A DNA stretch of 36,855 bases from Muribaculaceae bacterium. GTDB taxonomy: Bacteria > Bacteroidota > Bacteroidia > Bacteroidales > Muribaculaceae. Of the stretch, positions 8,113 to 15,732 are shown one piece after another. The notes under the pieces were generated by a model, which was not told the DNA's origin, ran no database searches, and worked only from the letters and a program-made list of their open reading frames with translations. The stretch is from NCBI GenBank assembly GCA_009775225.1, contig VSPE01000023.1, positions 1 to 36,855 on the forward strand. The letters are read 5' to 3'. The position numbers were made by a program, and so were the translations under genes. Position 1 is the first letter of the stretch. Every line of letters begins with the position of its first letter.

Positions 8113-9036
8113 CTACGCCCTGCGGCGAGCCAGTATCTTGTTGATGTTGTCGCCCACCCAGAGGCCCCCGATTATGAGGATTATGCCTATATATCCGACC
8201 ATAGTGACGTGCTCACCAAGCACTATAGCCGACACTACAAGAGTGATGATGGTCTGAAAATACATATAGTTGTTGGCCTTGACCGCACCGAGTTGCTTCA
8301 CGGTAAGCGCCCACAGCACGTACGCGATAGTGGATGCTCCCACGCCCAAAAAGAGGAGGTTGCCGTACACCTGAGGATTTGTCATAACCTCAAGCGGGTT
8401 TACGGCATCATCCTCGAACAGCAGGAACGGGATTGCCGTCAGCACCCCGTAGAAAAAAGTCTTGCGGGAAATGAACCACACATCATAGTTGGCGTTGAGG
8501 CGCCTCAGAATGAGCGAGTACACCGCCCAGCTGAAAGCGGCAGCAAGCGACAAAAAATCGCCCAGAGGCCTTATCTCCACCGAATTACTGCTGTTAAAAA
8601 CAACACACGTCACACCTACAATTGCAATCATAGAACCGGCCCACGTGCCAAGCCCGAGTTTCTCGGTCTTGTAGACAAAGCCCACAAGAATGGCCGTGAC
8701 AAGCGGCGAAAGCGATGTGAGCAGCGACACGTTTGTGGTCAGAGTGTACTCTAGTGCGGTGTTCTCCGCTATAAAATACAGAGAACCGGCCAAAAGACCG
8801 CAGAGAGCGAACATACCTTCCTCGCGCCAGGTCGAAGCCCACAGGCGACTGTGGCTAACACAGATTATAAGGAGATAAGCCAGCACGAAGCGGCAAACAT
8901 ATATCTGCACCGGTCCAAGGCCGTTGTCAAGCAGAACCTTCGACGAAACAAACGAATAGCCCCACATCGACACTGCTGCCAGTGCCGCAATATGCCCCAG
9001 AACGGAACCTCCTAACATTTTTTTATTTGACAACAT
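8113..9036 (-). CDS. EamA/DMT family transporter
   Basis: 307 aa from the ATG at 9036 (MLSNKKMLGG); a TTG three codons earlier or the Met at residue 7 are alternatives. It has ten predicted TM helices in two EamA repeats, with the first starting at AALAAVSMWGYSFVSSKVLL. The second-repeat pattern (LSLAAAFSWAVYSLILRR) is typical of drug/metabolite transporters. Substrate unknown: an exporter or importer of small metabolites in the inner membrane. It is the first gene of the operon that continues to DUF4250, uvrD, nspC, GT2 and radC, and a full two-part promoter lies just upstream. Confidence 0.9.
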   Translation of the reverse strand: MLSNKKMLGGSVLGHIAALAAVSMWGYSFVSSKVLLDNGLGPVQIYVCRFVLAYLLIICVSHSRLWASTWREEGMFALCGLLAGSLYFIAENTALEYTLTTNVSLLTSLSPLVTAILVGFVYKTEKLGLGTWAGSMIAIVGVTCVVFNSSNSVEIRPLGDFLSLAAAFSWAVYSLILRRLNANYDVWFISRKTFFYGVLTAIPFLLFEDDAVNPLEVMTNPQVYGNLLFLGVGASTIAYVLWALTVKQLGAVKANNYMYFQTIITLVVSAIVLGEHVTMVGYIGIILIIGGLWVGDNINKILARRRA

Positions 9037-9064
9037 GTCGTGCAATGATTGATTGTTGGTTTCA

Positions 9065-9097
9065 CAAAATTAGTTAATTTTATCGACACAACCCAAA
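9065..9097 (-). promoter_or_regulatory. Promoter of the EamA-uvrD-nspC-radC operon
   Basis: On the minus strand a -33 TTTG (9094-9097) and a -7 TAATTTTG (9065-9072) are separated by 21 bases, an excellent match to the Bacteroidetes housekeeping promoter. Transcription should start near 9058, about 20 bases before the chosen ATG. Confidence 0.7.
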
Positions 9098-9105
9098 CTT
9101 AATAC

Positions 9106-9113
9106 TAATTTTG
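9106..9113 (+). promoter_or_regulatory. -7 box for the OmpA-like lipoprotein gene
   Basis: TAATTTTG on the plus strand fully matches TAnnTTTG and would give a leader of about 63 nt before the ATG at 9183. The -33 element is poor (TTTT at a long spacing). It lies next to, and diverges from, the EamA promoter. Confidence 0.55.
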
Positions 9114-9182
9114 CGCGTCTTTATTATAAACAAACAAGGCGCTTCGGCGCCCAATTTATTCTAACATAAACACATAACTACG

Positions 9183-9887
9183 ATGAAACTATTTAAAACA
9201 GCATGTGTGGCTATCCTTGCCGCAGGGATGCTCATAGGCGAATGTGGATGCTCGTCGATGACTCAGACCGGAAAAGGCGCCCTTATAGGAGGTGGCGGCG
9301 GCGCTGCCGTAGGTGCAGGCCTCGGCGCTCTTATCGGCGGCGGTAAAGGTGCGGGCATCGGCAGTGCTATAGGGGCGGCTGTCGGTGCCGGCGCAGGCGC
9401 TCTCATCGGCAACAAGATGGACAAGCAGCAGAAAGAACTGCAACAGGAGCTGGGTCAGCAGGCTACCGTAGAGAAAACAACCGACCAGAACGGTCTTCAG
9501 GCGATAAAAGTAACCTTCGAGGGCGGTATTCTGTTCCCCACCGGCAAGTATAGCCTCAACCCGCAGGCTCAGGCCGACCTCACTCGCTTCGCCGCCTCGC
9601 TCCGACAGAACCCCGACACGAACGTTCAGATATACGGCTTCACCGACAACACCGGCTCTTTCGCCGTAAACCAGAAACTTGCAGGCGAACGCGCAGATGC
9701 CGTGTTGAGCTATCTCGCAAACAGCGGCGTGACTCCCTCGCGCCTCTCGGCTCAGGGTATTCCTATGGCCGACTATGTGGCAAGCAACGACACCGCTGCC
9801 GGACGCGCTCAGAACCGCCGTGTGGAGATTTACATCACTGCAAACAAAGATATGATTGCCAAGGCAGAAGCCGGCACTCTGAAATAA
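9183..9887 (+). CDS. OmpA-family lipoprotein with glycine-zipper domain
   Basis: 234 aa. The signal peptide ends near LIGECGCSS, where a cysteine could be lipidated, although the lipobox is unusual (ECGC). Residues ~30-78 are a glycine zipper rich in GxxxG repeats (GKGALIGGGGGAAVGAG), as in membrane-associated 17-kDa antigen proteins. After a Lys/Gln-rich linker, residues ~110-220 form an OmpA-like peptidoglycan-binding domain with YGFTDNTGSFAVNQKLAGER and the AQNRRVEIYI end. The protein probably anchors the outer membrane to peptidoglycan. It has its own promoter and a strong terminator, so it is a single-gene unit. Confidence 0.92.
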   Translation: MKLFKTACVAILAAGMLIGECGCSSMTQTGKGALIGGGGGAAVGAGLGALIGGGKGAGIGSAIGAAVGAGAGALIGNKMDKQQKELQQELGQQATVEKTTDQNGLQAIKVTFEGGILFPTGKYSLNPQAQADLTRFAASLRQNPDTNVQIYGFTDNTGSFAVNQKLAGERADAVLSYLANSGVTPSRLSAQGIPMADYVASNDTAAGRAQNRRVEIYITANKDMIAKAEAGTLK

Positions 9888-9911
9888 CACGCAGCCAACA
9901 GAAATCTTACG

Positions 9912-9948
9912 AAACCGCGCCACACCCACATCGGGCATGGCGCGGTTT
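9912..9948 (+). terminator. Rho-independent terminator after the OmpA-like gene
   Basis: An 11-bp perfect stem, AAACCGCGCCA (9912-9922) with TGGCGCGGTTT (9938-9948), followed by a short T run. It also lies beyond the stop of the convergent thioredoxin gene and may act in both directions. Confidence 0.75.
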
Positions 9949-9971
9949 TCATATAATATCGGCAGCGTGGA

Positions 9972-10994
9972 TTACTTGGAGAGGGCTGCATCTACATCGG
10001 CGCGTAAGTCATCGTCCTGCTTGTCGCGGCTTATGATTGTGCCGTCGGGGCCGAAGAGGATGATGCACGGAATACCGGTTATGCCATAGAGCTCGGTGGG
10101 TACAGCCTGTGCATCAAGGATGCAATCCCACGGCAGCTCATGGTCTTTAATGGCACGGCGGGTGGCGTCAACCTCGTCCCACACAGCCACACCGAGCACG
10201 TCGAGCTTGCCGCTATCCTTGTATTTGTTGTAAATATCTTTCAGAACTACAGTCTGGCGTATGCACGGGCCGCACCAGCTTGCCCAGAAGTCAACAAGAG
10301 TGTACTTGCCTTTACCCACGTAGTCGCTGAGCTTCATCACCTTGCCGTCGGGCTGTGTAACGGAAAAGTCGATATACTTTCCGCCGGGCTGAGTTGCTTC
10401 GCGACGCTCTGCCATAGCCAGCATCTTCTTGGAGCGCTCATATCCGGCGAAAGAGGGATATTTGGCAAAGAGTTCGCGCAGACCCTTTGCATCGAGGCTT
10501 GACGCGTCGCCCTGAAGGAATATGTAATATCCGAGCACGTTGTCGGTATTTGCAGTACGGGCGCTGTCGAGCAGAGCGTTATAGCGGTTGTATGCGGCTT
10601 CGCGTCCGGCATCGTCGGTAGCGGCGCGGTACTGCTCGCCGGCGGCGTTGAGCTGCTTGCCGAGGGCGCGCAGCTGGTCGTTGAGCATTGTGCCGAAGGC
10701 TCCTTCCTGCGCGTTGAACGACACCGTGCCCGGCTCGAGTATGAACACCGGCTGACGTGCACCGTCAACAAGAACTCTCGCAAGTATGGCCTCGTTGACA
10801 GAACCCTCGAAGCGGGCTGCATTGTCCTCCACAAGCACGCTGTCGATAGTTGCACCGTTGTCAAAGTTTACAAGACGCGCCATGGCGCCCTCCATGTCGG
10901 CCGAAAGCGGCACTATCACTTTATACTGCTCGGCATGCAGCATCGTAGCCGCGGCCAGTGCGACAGCGGCTATAAAGATACGATTATGTTTCAT
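9972..10994 (-). CDS. DUF4369-TlpA thioredoxin-fold disulfide reductase, exported
   Basis: 340 aa from MKHNRIFIAAV, which gives a clean signal peptide cut near LHAEQ; 19 further upstream codons are open but not signal-like. Residues ~22-100 resemble the beta-rich DUF4369 domain found at the front of Bacteroidetes thioredoxins, followed by a helical linker. The C-terminal ~125 residues are a TlpA/AhpC-TSA-type thioredoxin domain with DFWASWCGPCIRQ; the redox cysteines are C241 and C244. The cis-Pro loop is ITGIPCIILFGP. It probably reduces disulfides in the periplasm. It lies downstream of hpf with a 77-base gap and could be co-transcribed. Confidence 0.9.
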   Translation of the reverse strand: MKHNRIFIAAVALAAATMLHAEQYKVIVPLSADMEGAMARLVNFDNGATIDSVLVEDNAARFEGSVNEAILARVLVDGARQPVFILEPGTVSFNAQEGAFGTMLNDQLRALGKQLNAAGEQYRAATDDAGREAAYNRYNALLDSARTANTDNVLGYYIFLQGDASSLDAKGLRELFAKYPSFAGYERSKKMLAMAERREATQPGGKYIDFSVTQPDGKVMKLSDYVGKGKYTLVDFWASWCGPCIRQTVVLKDIYNKYKDSGKLDVLGVAVWDEVDATRRAIKDHELPWDCILDAQAVPTELYGITGIPCIILFGPDGTIISRDKQDDDLRADVDAALSK

Positions 10995-11071
10995 TGATTT
11001 ATAATAGGATTTGTGACATGAAGCGGCACGGGCACGCCGAGGCACACCCATGCCGCCGTAGGTTTATCGCT

Positions 11072-11365
11072 TTATTTCTTCTCTTTATTCTTCTCGAGCT
11101 GACGCTCCACGGCTTCGGCTGCGAGGTCGAAGGCCTCCTCGAACGAGTCGGCAACCTTGGTGGCTACCACGTCGTCGCACTGTGGCACTGTAACACGGAG
11201 TACAACCTCCTTGTTCATAGCTGTTTCGGGTTTTACGACTTTAAGGTTGACGTCGACAGCGGTCATCGACGGGAAGCGGCGGGCGAGGCGGTCGGCCTTT
11301 TTGTTGATAAATTCAACGAGACGGTCGGCGATTTCAAAGTGGATTGCCTGAATTCTTACATCCAT
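11072..11365 (-). CDS. hpf: Short ribosome hibernation promoting factor (HPF/RaiA family)
   Basis: 97 aa, the short HPF form with the beta-alpha-beta-beta-beta-alpha pattern. MDVRIQAIHFEIADRLVEFI starts it, and the C-terminal helix DSFEEAFDLAAEAVERQLEK would bind in the mRNA/tRNA channel of the 30S subunit. It lacks the C-terminal dimerization domain of long HPF, so 100S formation would need another factor. It starts 2 bases after the xerC stop, in the order rpsU, xerC, hpf. Confidence 0.93.
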   Translation of the reverse strand: MDVRIQAIHFEIADRLVEFINKKADRLARRFPSMTAVDVNLKVVKPETAMNKEVVLRVTVPQCDDVVATKVADSFEEAFDLAAEAVERQLEKNKEKK

Positions 11366-11367
11366 AA

Positions 11368-12279
11368 TTACTCCTTTCTTTGTGCACGGGGATGTGCTTG
11401 TTTGTAATTCTGTTGAAGTTCTCTATATGTGAGATGAGTATATATCTGGGTAGTCTCGAGCGAGGCATGTCCGAGCAGCTTCTGCACTGCTGTAAGCTCG
11501 GCTCCGTTGTTCAGCATATCGGTGGCAAAGGAGTGCCTCAGCACGTGGGGAGAGCGGCGCGAGGCGCTCACGGCTGCTTCTTCGAGGGCATTGTGCACCA
11601 CTCGGTACACAAGCTGTCGGTAAAGCGGCTCTCCGCCCGGACGGACGAAGAACGGGTCGGACGGCGCCGATGCTCCTACGGTATGCTCTCTGAGGGTGCG
11701 GTAGTGCTCTATCATGTTGCTCAAGGTATCCCCGAATGGGATTATTCTCTCTTTATTACGCTTTCCGAGCACTTTTAGTTCGCCCTTACGGGTATCTACC
11801 GACATATTTTTAAGTCCTATAAGCTCCGACTCGCGCATACCTGTCTGATATAACATTTCCAGCATCAGCGCATTTCGCGCCTCGGTGAAGTCTTCGCTGT
11901 ACGCATCCGCCATAGCGAGAGCACGCTCGGTCTCCTCCTGCCGCACGAAATCGGGCAGCACATGCGGGCGCTTGGGCGCTACGAGCCGCTGCGTGGGGTC
12001 GACACTCAGGCCGTGGTGTACGCACAGATAGCGGTAGAAAGCCCGCAGCGACGACATCTTGCGCAATACCGATGTAGTGGCCTGCCCTTGCGAGGCGAGC
12101 GAAGACACCCACAGGCGCAGGTCGGCGAAAGAAGCCTTGCGCGGGTCATCGTCGTCGTGGCACAGCTCTGCGGTGAGAAAGCGTCGGAACTGCTCGAGGT
12201 CGTTCTTATATGCCAAAACGGTGTGAGGCGACCGAGTCGTCTCACACCGTATAAAGTCGTAGAAAGCTTTGTATAGCAT
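11368..12279 (-). CDS. xerC: Tyrosine recombinase, XerC/XerD type
   Basis: 303 aa, the usual Xer length. The N-terminal SAM-like domain starts at MLYKAFYDFIRCETTRSPHT. The catalytic set is complete: Arg in TGMRESELIGLK, Lys in LGKRNKERIIP, HxxR in HVLRHSFATDM, His in LGHASLETTQ and Tyr in IYTHL. This is the chromosomal dimer-resolution recombinase rather than a phage integrase, judging by length and its place between rpsU and hpf. XerC versus XerD cannot be separated by eye. No dif site was recognised nearby. Confidence 0.93.
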   Translation of the reverse strand: MLYKAFYDFIRCETTRSPHTVLAYKNDLEQFRRFLTAELCHDDDDPRKASFADLRLWVSSLASQGQATTSVLRKMSSLRAFYRYLCVHHGLSVDPTQRLVAPKRPHVLPDFVRQEETERALAMADAYSEDFTEARNALMLEMLYQTGMRESELIGLKNMSVDTRKGELKVLGKRNKERIIPFGDTLSNMIEHYRTLREHTVGASAPSDPFFVRPGGEPLYRQLVYRVVHNALEEAAVSASRRSPHVLRHSFATDMLNNGAELTAVQKLLGHASLETTQIYTHLTYRELQQNYKQAHPRAQRKE

Positions 12280-12365
12280 AGCTGTCGCAAACGTGTCTCA
12301 GCATCCGACGTGGAAGCGAGTTTGCCACGAAATTAACGACAAAATGCGAGCTATGCAAATTTTCA

Positions 12366-12389
12366 GCCAACAATTTTCAAGATGTTGGC
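12366..12389 (-). terminator. Hairpin after rpsU
   Basis: On the minus strand GCCAACA and TGTTGGC form a perfect 7-bp stem (12383-12389 with 12366-12372) around an AT-rich loop, followed by TGAAAATTT. It lies 19 bases past the rpsU stop and may attenuate transcription into xerC rather than end it, as no xerC promoter is evident. Confidence 0.5.
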
Positions 12390-12407
12390 CTTGGGAAGAG
12401 CGAAAAA

Positions 12408-12599
12408 TTAATCTTCAACGGCACGAAGCTGCTGTACGTAAATCGCTTTCATCATTTTCTTGCGATTTGTGACAGACGGTTTCTGGAATGCCTGACGACG
12501 ACGGAGTTCTTTCACGATGCCGGTTTTTTCAAACTTACGTTTGAACTTCTTGAGCGCTCTTTCGATGAGTTCGCCTTCTTTTACTTGTACGATAATCAT
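12408..12599 (-). CDS. rpsU: 30S ribosomal protein S21 (bS21)
   Basis: 63 aa, beginning MIIVQVKEGELIERALKKFK with the conserved RRRQAFQKPS stretch and a basic middle. S21 binds near the anti-Shine-Dalgarno end of 16S rRNA in the small subunit; in Bacteroidetes it helps to hide that end, in line with the weak ribosome binding sites seen here. It has its own promoter. The gene heads the rpsU-xerC-hpf run. Confidence 0.97.
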   Translation of the reverse strand: MIIVQVKEGELIERALKKFKRKFEKTGIVKELRRRQAFQKPSVTNRKKMMKAIYVQQLRAVED

Positions 12600-12641
12600 A
12601 TTATGTGGTTAAATTTTTGTTCTTACGTTACTTTAGCGCGG

Positions 12642-12672
12642 CAAAATTACACATTTTTTACAATATAGCAAA
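12642..12672 (-). promoter_or_regulatory. rpsU promoter
   Basis: Minus strand TTTG (12669-12672), 19 bases, then TAATTTTG (12642-12649): a full Bacteroidetes housekeeping promoter. The start of transcription should be near 12635, giving a leader of about 36 nt. Confidence 0.7.
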
Positions 12673-12708
12673 AAGTTTCAGCTGTTTTTTTGCCCTTGTG
12701 TCGAAAAA

Positions 12709-14070
12709 TCAGCCTATTGCCTCATAAATTGCCGTCTGCGGTACTGTGGTCTGCTCGCCGGTACGCATATTCTTCAGCGTCACCGTGCCTTCAGCCAATT
12801 CGCTCTCGCCGATAATGGCGAAATAAGCCACGCCCATAGCGTTGGCATAGCCAATCTGCTTCTTCATCTTGGCTGCGTCGGGATATATTTCAGCCGACAC
12901 GCCCTTCAGCCGCAGCTCTTTTACAAGCTTCATCGACGCCATAGCCTCGGCAGCACCGAAGTTGGCGAAGAGCACTCGTGTGGCGGCTGTGGTGTCGTCG
13001 GGGAAGAGGTTGAGCGCCAGAAGCACATCGTAGATGCGGTCGGCACCGAAAGAGATGCCCACACCCGATATTCCGTCGAGGCCGAACACTCCCGTGAGGT
13101 TGTCGTAGCGACCGCCGCCCGAGATGCTGCCCATCTCGGTGTCGAGGGCCTTAACCTCGATAATGGTGCCGGTATAGTAGTTGAGACCGCGCGCAAGCGA
13201 CACATCGATGTCGAGAGCGGCATTGAGGCCGAGAGCAAGCGAACCCTCGTACACTGTGCGCAGCTCCTCCACGCCCTTGCTGCCTACTTCGCTGCCGGTA
13301 AGAAGAGCGGCAAGCTTGTCTATGCGCTCGGCGCCTGTGCCGTCGAGGGCAAGAATGGGGCGCAATGCCTCTATGGCCGATACCGAGAGGCCGCGGGCAG
13401 CAAGCTCCTCGTTCACCTTTTCAAGGCCGATTTTGTCGATTTTGTCAATCGCCACGGTGATGTCAATGAGCTTGTCGGGCTCTCCGATAAGCTCTGCTAT
13501 GCCGGCAAGTATCTTGCGGTTGTTCAGCTTTATTGCCACGCGTATGCCAAGACGGCTGAACACGGTATCCTCTATCTGCAACAACTCGATTTCGTTGACG
13601 AGCGAGTCGGAACCCACAACATCGGCATCGCACTGATAGAACTCGCGGTAACGGCCTTTCTGCGGACGGTCGGCACGCCACACGGGCTGTATCTGGAAGC
13701 GTTTGAAAGGAAGCTGAATCTCATCCCGGTGCTGAACTACAAAGCGGGCGAAAGGCACTGTGAGGTCGTATCGCAGACCACGGTCGCAGAGCTTCGACGC
13801 AAGGCGCACGGTGTCGCCGTTGTCGATAAGCGAGCGGTCGACGCTTTTGAGATAATCGCCCGAGTTCAGGATTTTGAAAAGGAGCTTGTCGCCCTCCTCG
13901 CCATACTTACCCATAAGGGTGGAGAGGTTCTCCATGGCCGGAGTCTCAATCTGCCTGAAGCCAAAGAGGCGGAACACCTCTCGTATGGTGTCGAAGATAT
14001 AGTTACGGCGCGCCATCTCTACGGTCGAGAAGTCGCGTGTTCCCTTCGGGGTAGTAGGTTTCTGTGCCAT
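12709..14070 (-). CDS. hisS: Histidyl-tRNA synthetase
   Basis: 453 aa class II synthetase that charges tRNA-His. Seen: the N-terminus KPTTPKGTRDFSTVEM, motif 2 GRYREFYQCDADVVG, the histidine-binding LARGLNYYTGTIIEV, ISGGGRYDNL, and motif 3 GVGISFGADRI, where GADR replaces the more common GxER but keeps the Arg. The C-terminal anticodon-binding domain runs from ~345 to the end. The start lies 12 bases after the DUF695-like stop. Confidence 0.97.
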   Translation of the reverse strand: MAQKPTTPKGTRDFSTVEMARRNYIFDTIREVFRLFGFRQIETPAMENLSTLMGKYGEEGDKLLFKILNSGDYLKSVDRSLIDNGDTVRLASKLCDRGLRYDLTVPFARFVVQHRDEIQLPFKRFQIQPVWRADRPQKGRYREFYQCDADVVGSDSLVNEIELLQIEDTVFSRLGIRVAIKLNNRKILAGIAELIGEPDKLIDITVAIDKIDKIGLEKVNEELAARGLSVSAIEALRPILALDGTGAERIDKLAALLTGSEVGSKGVEELRTVYEGSLALGLNAALDIDVSLARGLNYYTGTIIEVKALDTEMGSISGGGRYDNLTGVFGLDGISGVGISFGADRIYDVLLALNLFPDDTTAATRVLFANFGAAEAMASMKLVKELRLKGVSAEIYPDAAKMKKQIGYANAMGVAYFAIIGESELAEGTVTLKNMRTGEQTTVPQTAIYEAIG

Positions 14071-14082
14071 TTTCGTGCTTGA

Positions 14083-14514
14083 TTACATAGTTGTGGCCTC
14101 GCGCATTTCATCATATTCGAGCCATTCGGGGTCGTTCTCGGCATATATCGAGAGCGGCAGCTGCGGAAACGACGCAAGCGCTTTGTTGAGAAATGAGTTG
14201 AAGACTTCGGTCGAGAATGTATAGAACACCCAGTCGCGACGTCCTGCACCTGTGTATATGCCGGTAAGGATAGCGGTGTTCTTTCCTTTGAGCAGGGCCT
14301 CGAAGGCGTCGGTGATGTCGCCCAGCAGCTTGGCAGTTTCATCGTCGGGGAAGCCCAGCTCGCCGCCGCTCTGATAGGGCATGGACACCTCCACGCGTAT
14401 CGAATATTTTGCACGCGAGCGGAACTTGGCCACATCGGTGCAGCCTGTCACTATTATGGTATTTCCGCTGTCGTCTACCGTAGGTACGGTAATCCAGGAG
14501 TCTTTCTCGGCCAT
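14083..14514 (-). CDS. DUF695-like cytoplasmic protein
   Basis: 143 aa starting at MAEKDSWITVP. The frame is open to 14601, but that extension runs through the 3' end of the RNase P RNA gene and cannot be the normal start. Features: a W near residue 7, a basic PYQSGGELGFPDDE turn, TGIYTGAGRRDWVFYTFS in the middle and an acidic end EWLEYDEMR. The (G)xxTGxGxRxxxxY pattern and length suit DUF695. No function is known. It lies between rnpB and hisS on the same strand, and its start is only about 20 bases from the rnpB 3' end. Family assignment is by eye. Confidence 0.75.
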   Translation of the reverse strand: MAEKDSWITVPTVDDSGNTIIVTGCTDVAKFRSRAKYSIRVEVSMPYQSGGELGFPDDETAKLLGDITDAFEALLKGKNTAILTGIYTGAGRRDWVFYTFSTEVFNSFLNKALASFPQLPLSIYAENDPEWLEYDEMREATTM

Positions 14515-14534
14515 TATGCTCGTATTATTAAAAA

Positions 14535-14920
14535 AAGTCATGGTCGGAGTATAAGCCGGGTTATGTGGCTCGCGTACTTTCCGCAGAGCGGAGATGCGCA
14601 CGACCGTCTGTCATTTATCTGGCCGCAAAGGCCTTTAGCAGTCTACCCCCCGACAATGGACGAGCAGCCCTTAGATGCCGGTATACTTGACCTTGCAACC
14701 CATAAGGCGTGCGGCACGACGCATTGCTGCGCCGCCCGGTGAGCTCTTACCTCACCTTTTCACCCTTGCCTCCCGAAGGCGGCGGTTGTTTTCTGTCACG
14801 CTACTCTACCGTTACCGATAGCTCTCCGTTAGAGAATATGGTGCTCTGTGTTGCCCGGACTTTCCTCCCACACTTTACAGGAAGTGCGAGCGACAGACCC
14901 TCCGGCCATGACTTATCTCT
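14535..14920 (-). ncRNA. rnpB: RNase P RNA (class A, Bacteroidetes type)
   Basis: The catalytic RNA that trims tRNA 5' leaders. On the minus strand the 5' part contains GAGGAAAGTCCGGGC (CR-I), the middle has GGTGAAAAGGTGAGGTAAGAG followed by CTCACC (CR-II/III region), and the 3' part has AGATAAATGAC and ACATAACCCGGCTTAT (CR-IV/V). Helix P1 is visible: AAGTCATGG at the 5' end (14906-14914) pairs exactly with CCATGACTT at the 3' end (14535-14543). A T run at 14528-14536 follows P1, so the helix may double as the terminator stem. About 385 nt, a normal size. Confidence 0.93.
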
Positions 14921-14931
14921 GTGAGAATTAA

Positions 14932-14939
14932 AAAAATTA
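14932..14939 (-). promoter_or_regulatory. Possible -7 box for rnpB
   Basis: TAATTTTT on the minus strand is one base off TAnnTTTG and lies about 12-19 bases upstream of the inferred rnpB 5' end, overlapping the lpxA stop codon. No good -33 TTTG was found. rnpB could instead be processed from the lpx message. Confidence 0.35.
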
Positions 14940-15713
14940 GATGTACCCTCTTATCACACCGCGTTTGGAGTTGCGCACGAACTGAAGTATCTCGTCGCGC
15001 TCCGTGGTGGCGGGAAGCTCGGCCTCGATACGCTCGATAGCGTCGGAAATATTCATGCCGCTGAGATAGAGGTAGCGGTATATCTCCTGAATATCGCGTA
15101 TGGTCTCGCTGCTGAAGTTACGGCGGCGAAGGCCTACAGAGTTGATGCCGGCGTAGCTTATAGGCTCGCGGGCTGCCTTTACGAAGGGAGGTATATCTTT
15201 GTTCACCAGCGCGCCGCCTTGAAGCATCACATGGGCGCCGATATGGCAGAACTGGTGTATGAGACTGCCGCCGCCGATTACGGCGAAGTTATCCACAACT
15301 ACCTCGCCTGCGAGCTGTGTGGCGTTGCTTATGATAACGTTGTCGCCCACGATGCAGTCGTGCGCCACGTGGCAGTAAGCCATGATAAGGGTGTTGCTGC
15401 CCACAACCGTACGGCCACGGGCATCGGTGCCACGGTTCACGGTCACACACTCGCGCAGAGTGGTGTTGTCGCCGATGATAGCGAGGGTTTCCTCCCCGTG
15501 GAACTTTAGGTCTTGGGGTATGGCACCGATTACAGCGCCCGGAAAGATTGTACAGTTTTTGCCGATGCGTGCGCCTTCGAGGATTGTCACATTGCTGCCG
15601 ATGCGTGTGCCCTCGCCTATCTCCACGTTCTGGTCGATAGTCACGAAGGGGTCTATCACCACACTGGGGGCGATTTTTGCGGCAGGATGCACGTATGCCA
15701 GAGGTTGTTTCAT
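14937..15713 (-). CDS. lpxA: UDP-N-acetylglucosamine O-acyltransferase
   Basis: 258 aa, first enzyme of lipid A synthesis in the cytoplasm. A left-handed beta-helix is built from hexapeptide repeats such as IGEGTRIGSNVTIL and VGSNTLIMAYCHVAHDC. The catalytic histidine is in the CHVAHDC region, and the IHQFCHIGAH loop matches LpxA. The C-terminal helical part runs from LRRRNFSSETIRDIQ. It starts 19 bases after the lpxC-fabZ stop, in the order lpxD, lpxC-fabZ, lpxA. Confidence 0.96.
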   Translation of the reverse strand: MKQPLAYVHPAAKIAPSVVIDPFVTIDQNVEIGEGTRIGSNVTILEGARIGKNCTIFPGAVIGAIPQDLKFHGEETLAIIGDNTTLRECVTVNRGTDARGRTVVGSNTLIMAYCHVAHDCIVGDNVIISNATQLAGEVVVDNFAVIGGGSLIHQFCHIGAHVMLQGGALVNKDIPPFVKAAREPISYAGINSVGLRRRNFSSETIRDIQEIYRYLYLSGMNISDAIERIEAELPATTERDEILQFVRNSKRGVIRGYI

Positions 15714-15732
15714 AATCTTCTGACTGGTTTAA

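Noticed and set aside
11368..12279. Phage or transposon integrase
   Set aside because: Length and operon position between rpsU and hpf fit the housekeeping Xer recombinase; no att-like repeats or phage genes nearby.
14515..14601. N-terminal extension of the DUF695-like protein
   Set aside because: These codons read through the P1 helix and 3' end of RNase P RNA; the internal ATG at 14514 is the sensible start.
14709..14924. 71-codon plus-strand frame
   Set aside because: Antisense to rnpB; no coding features.
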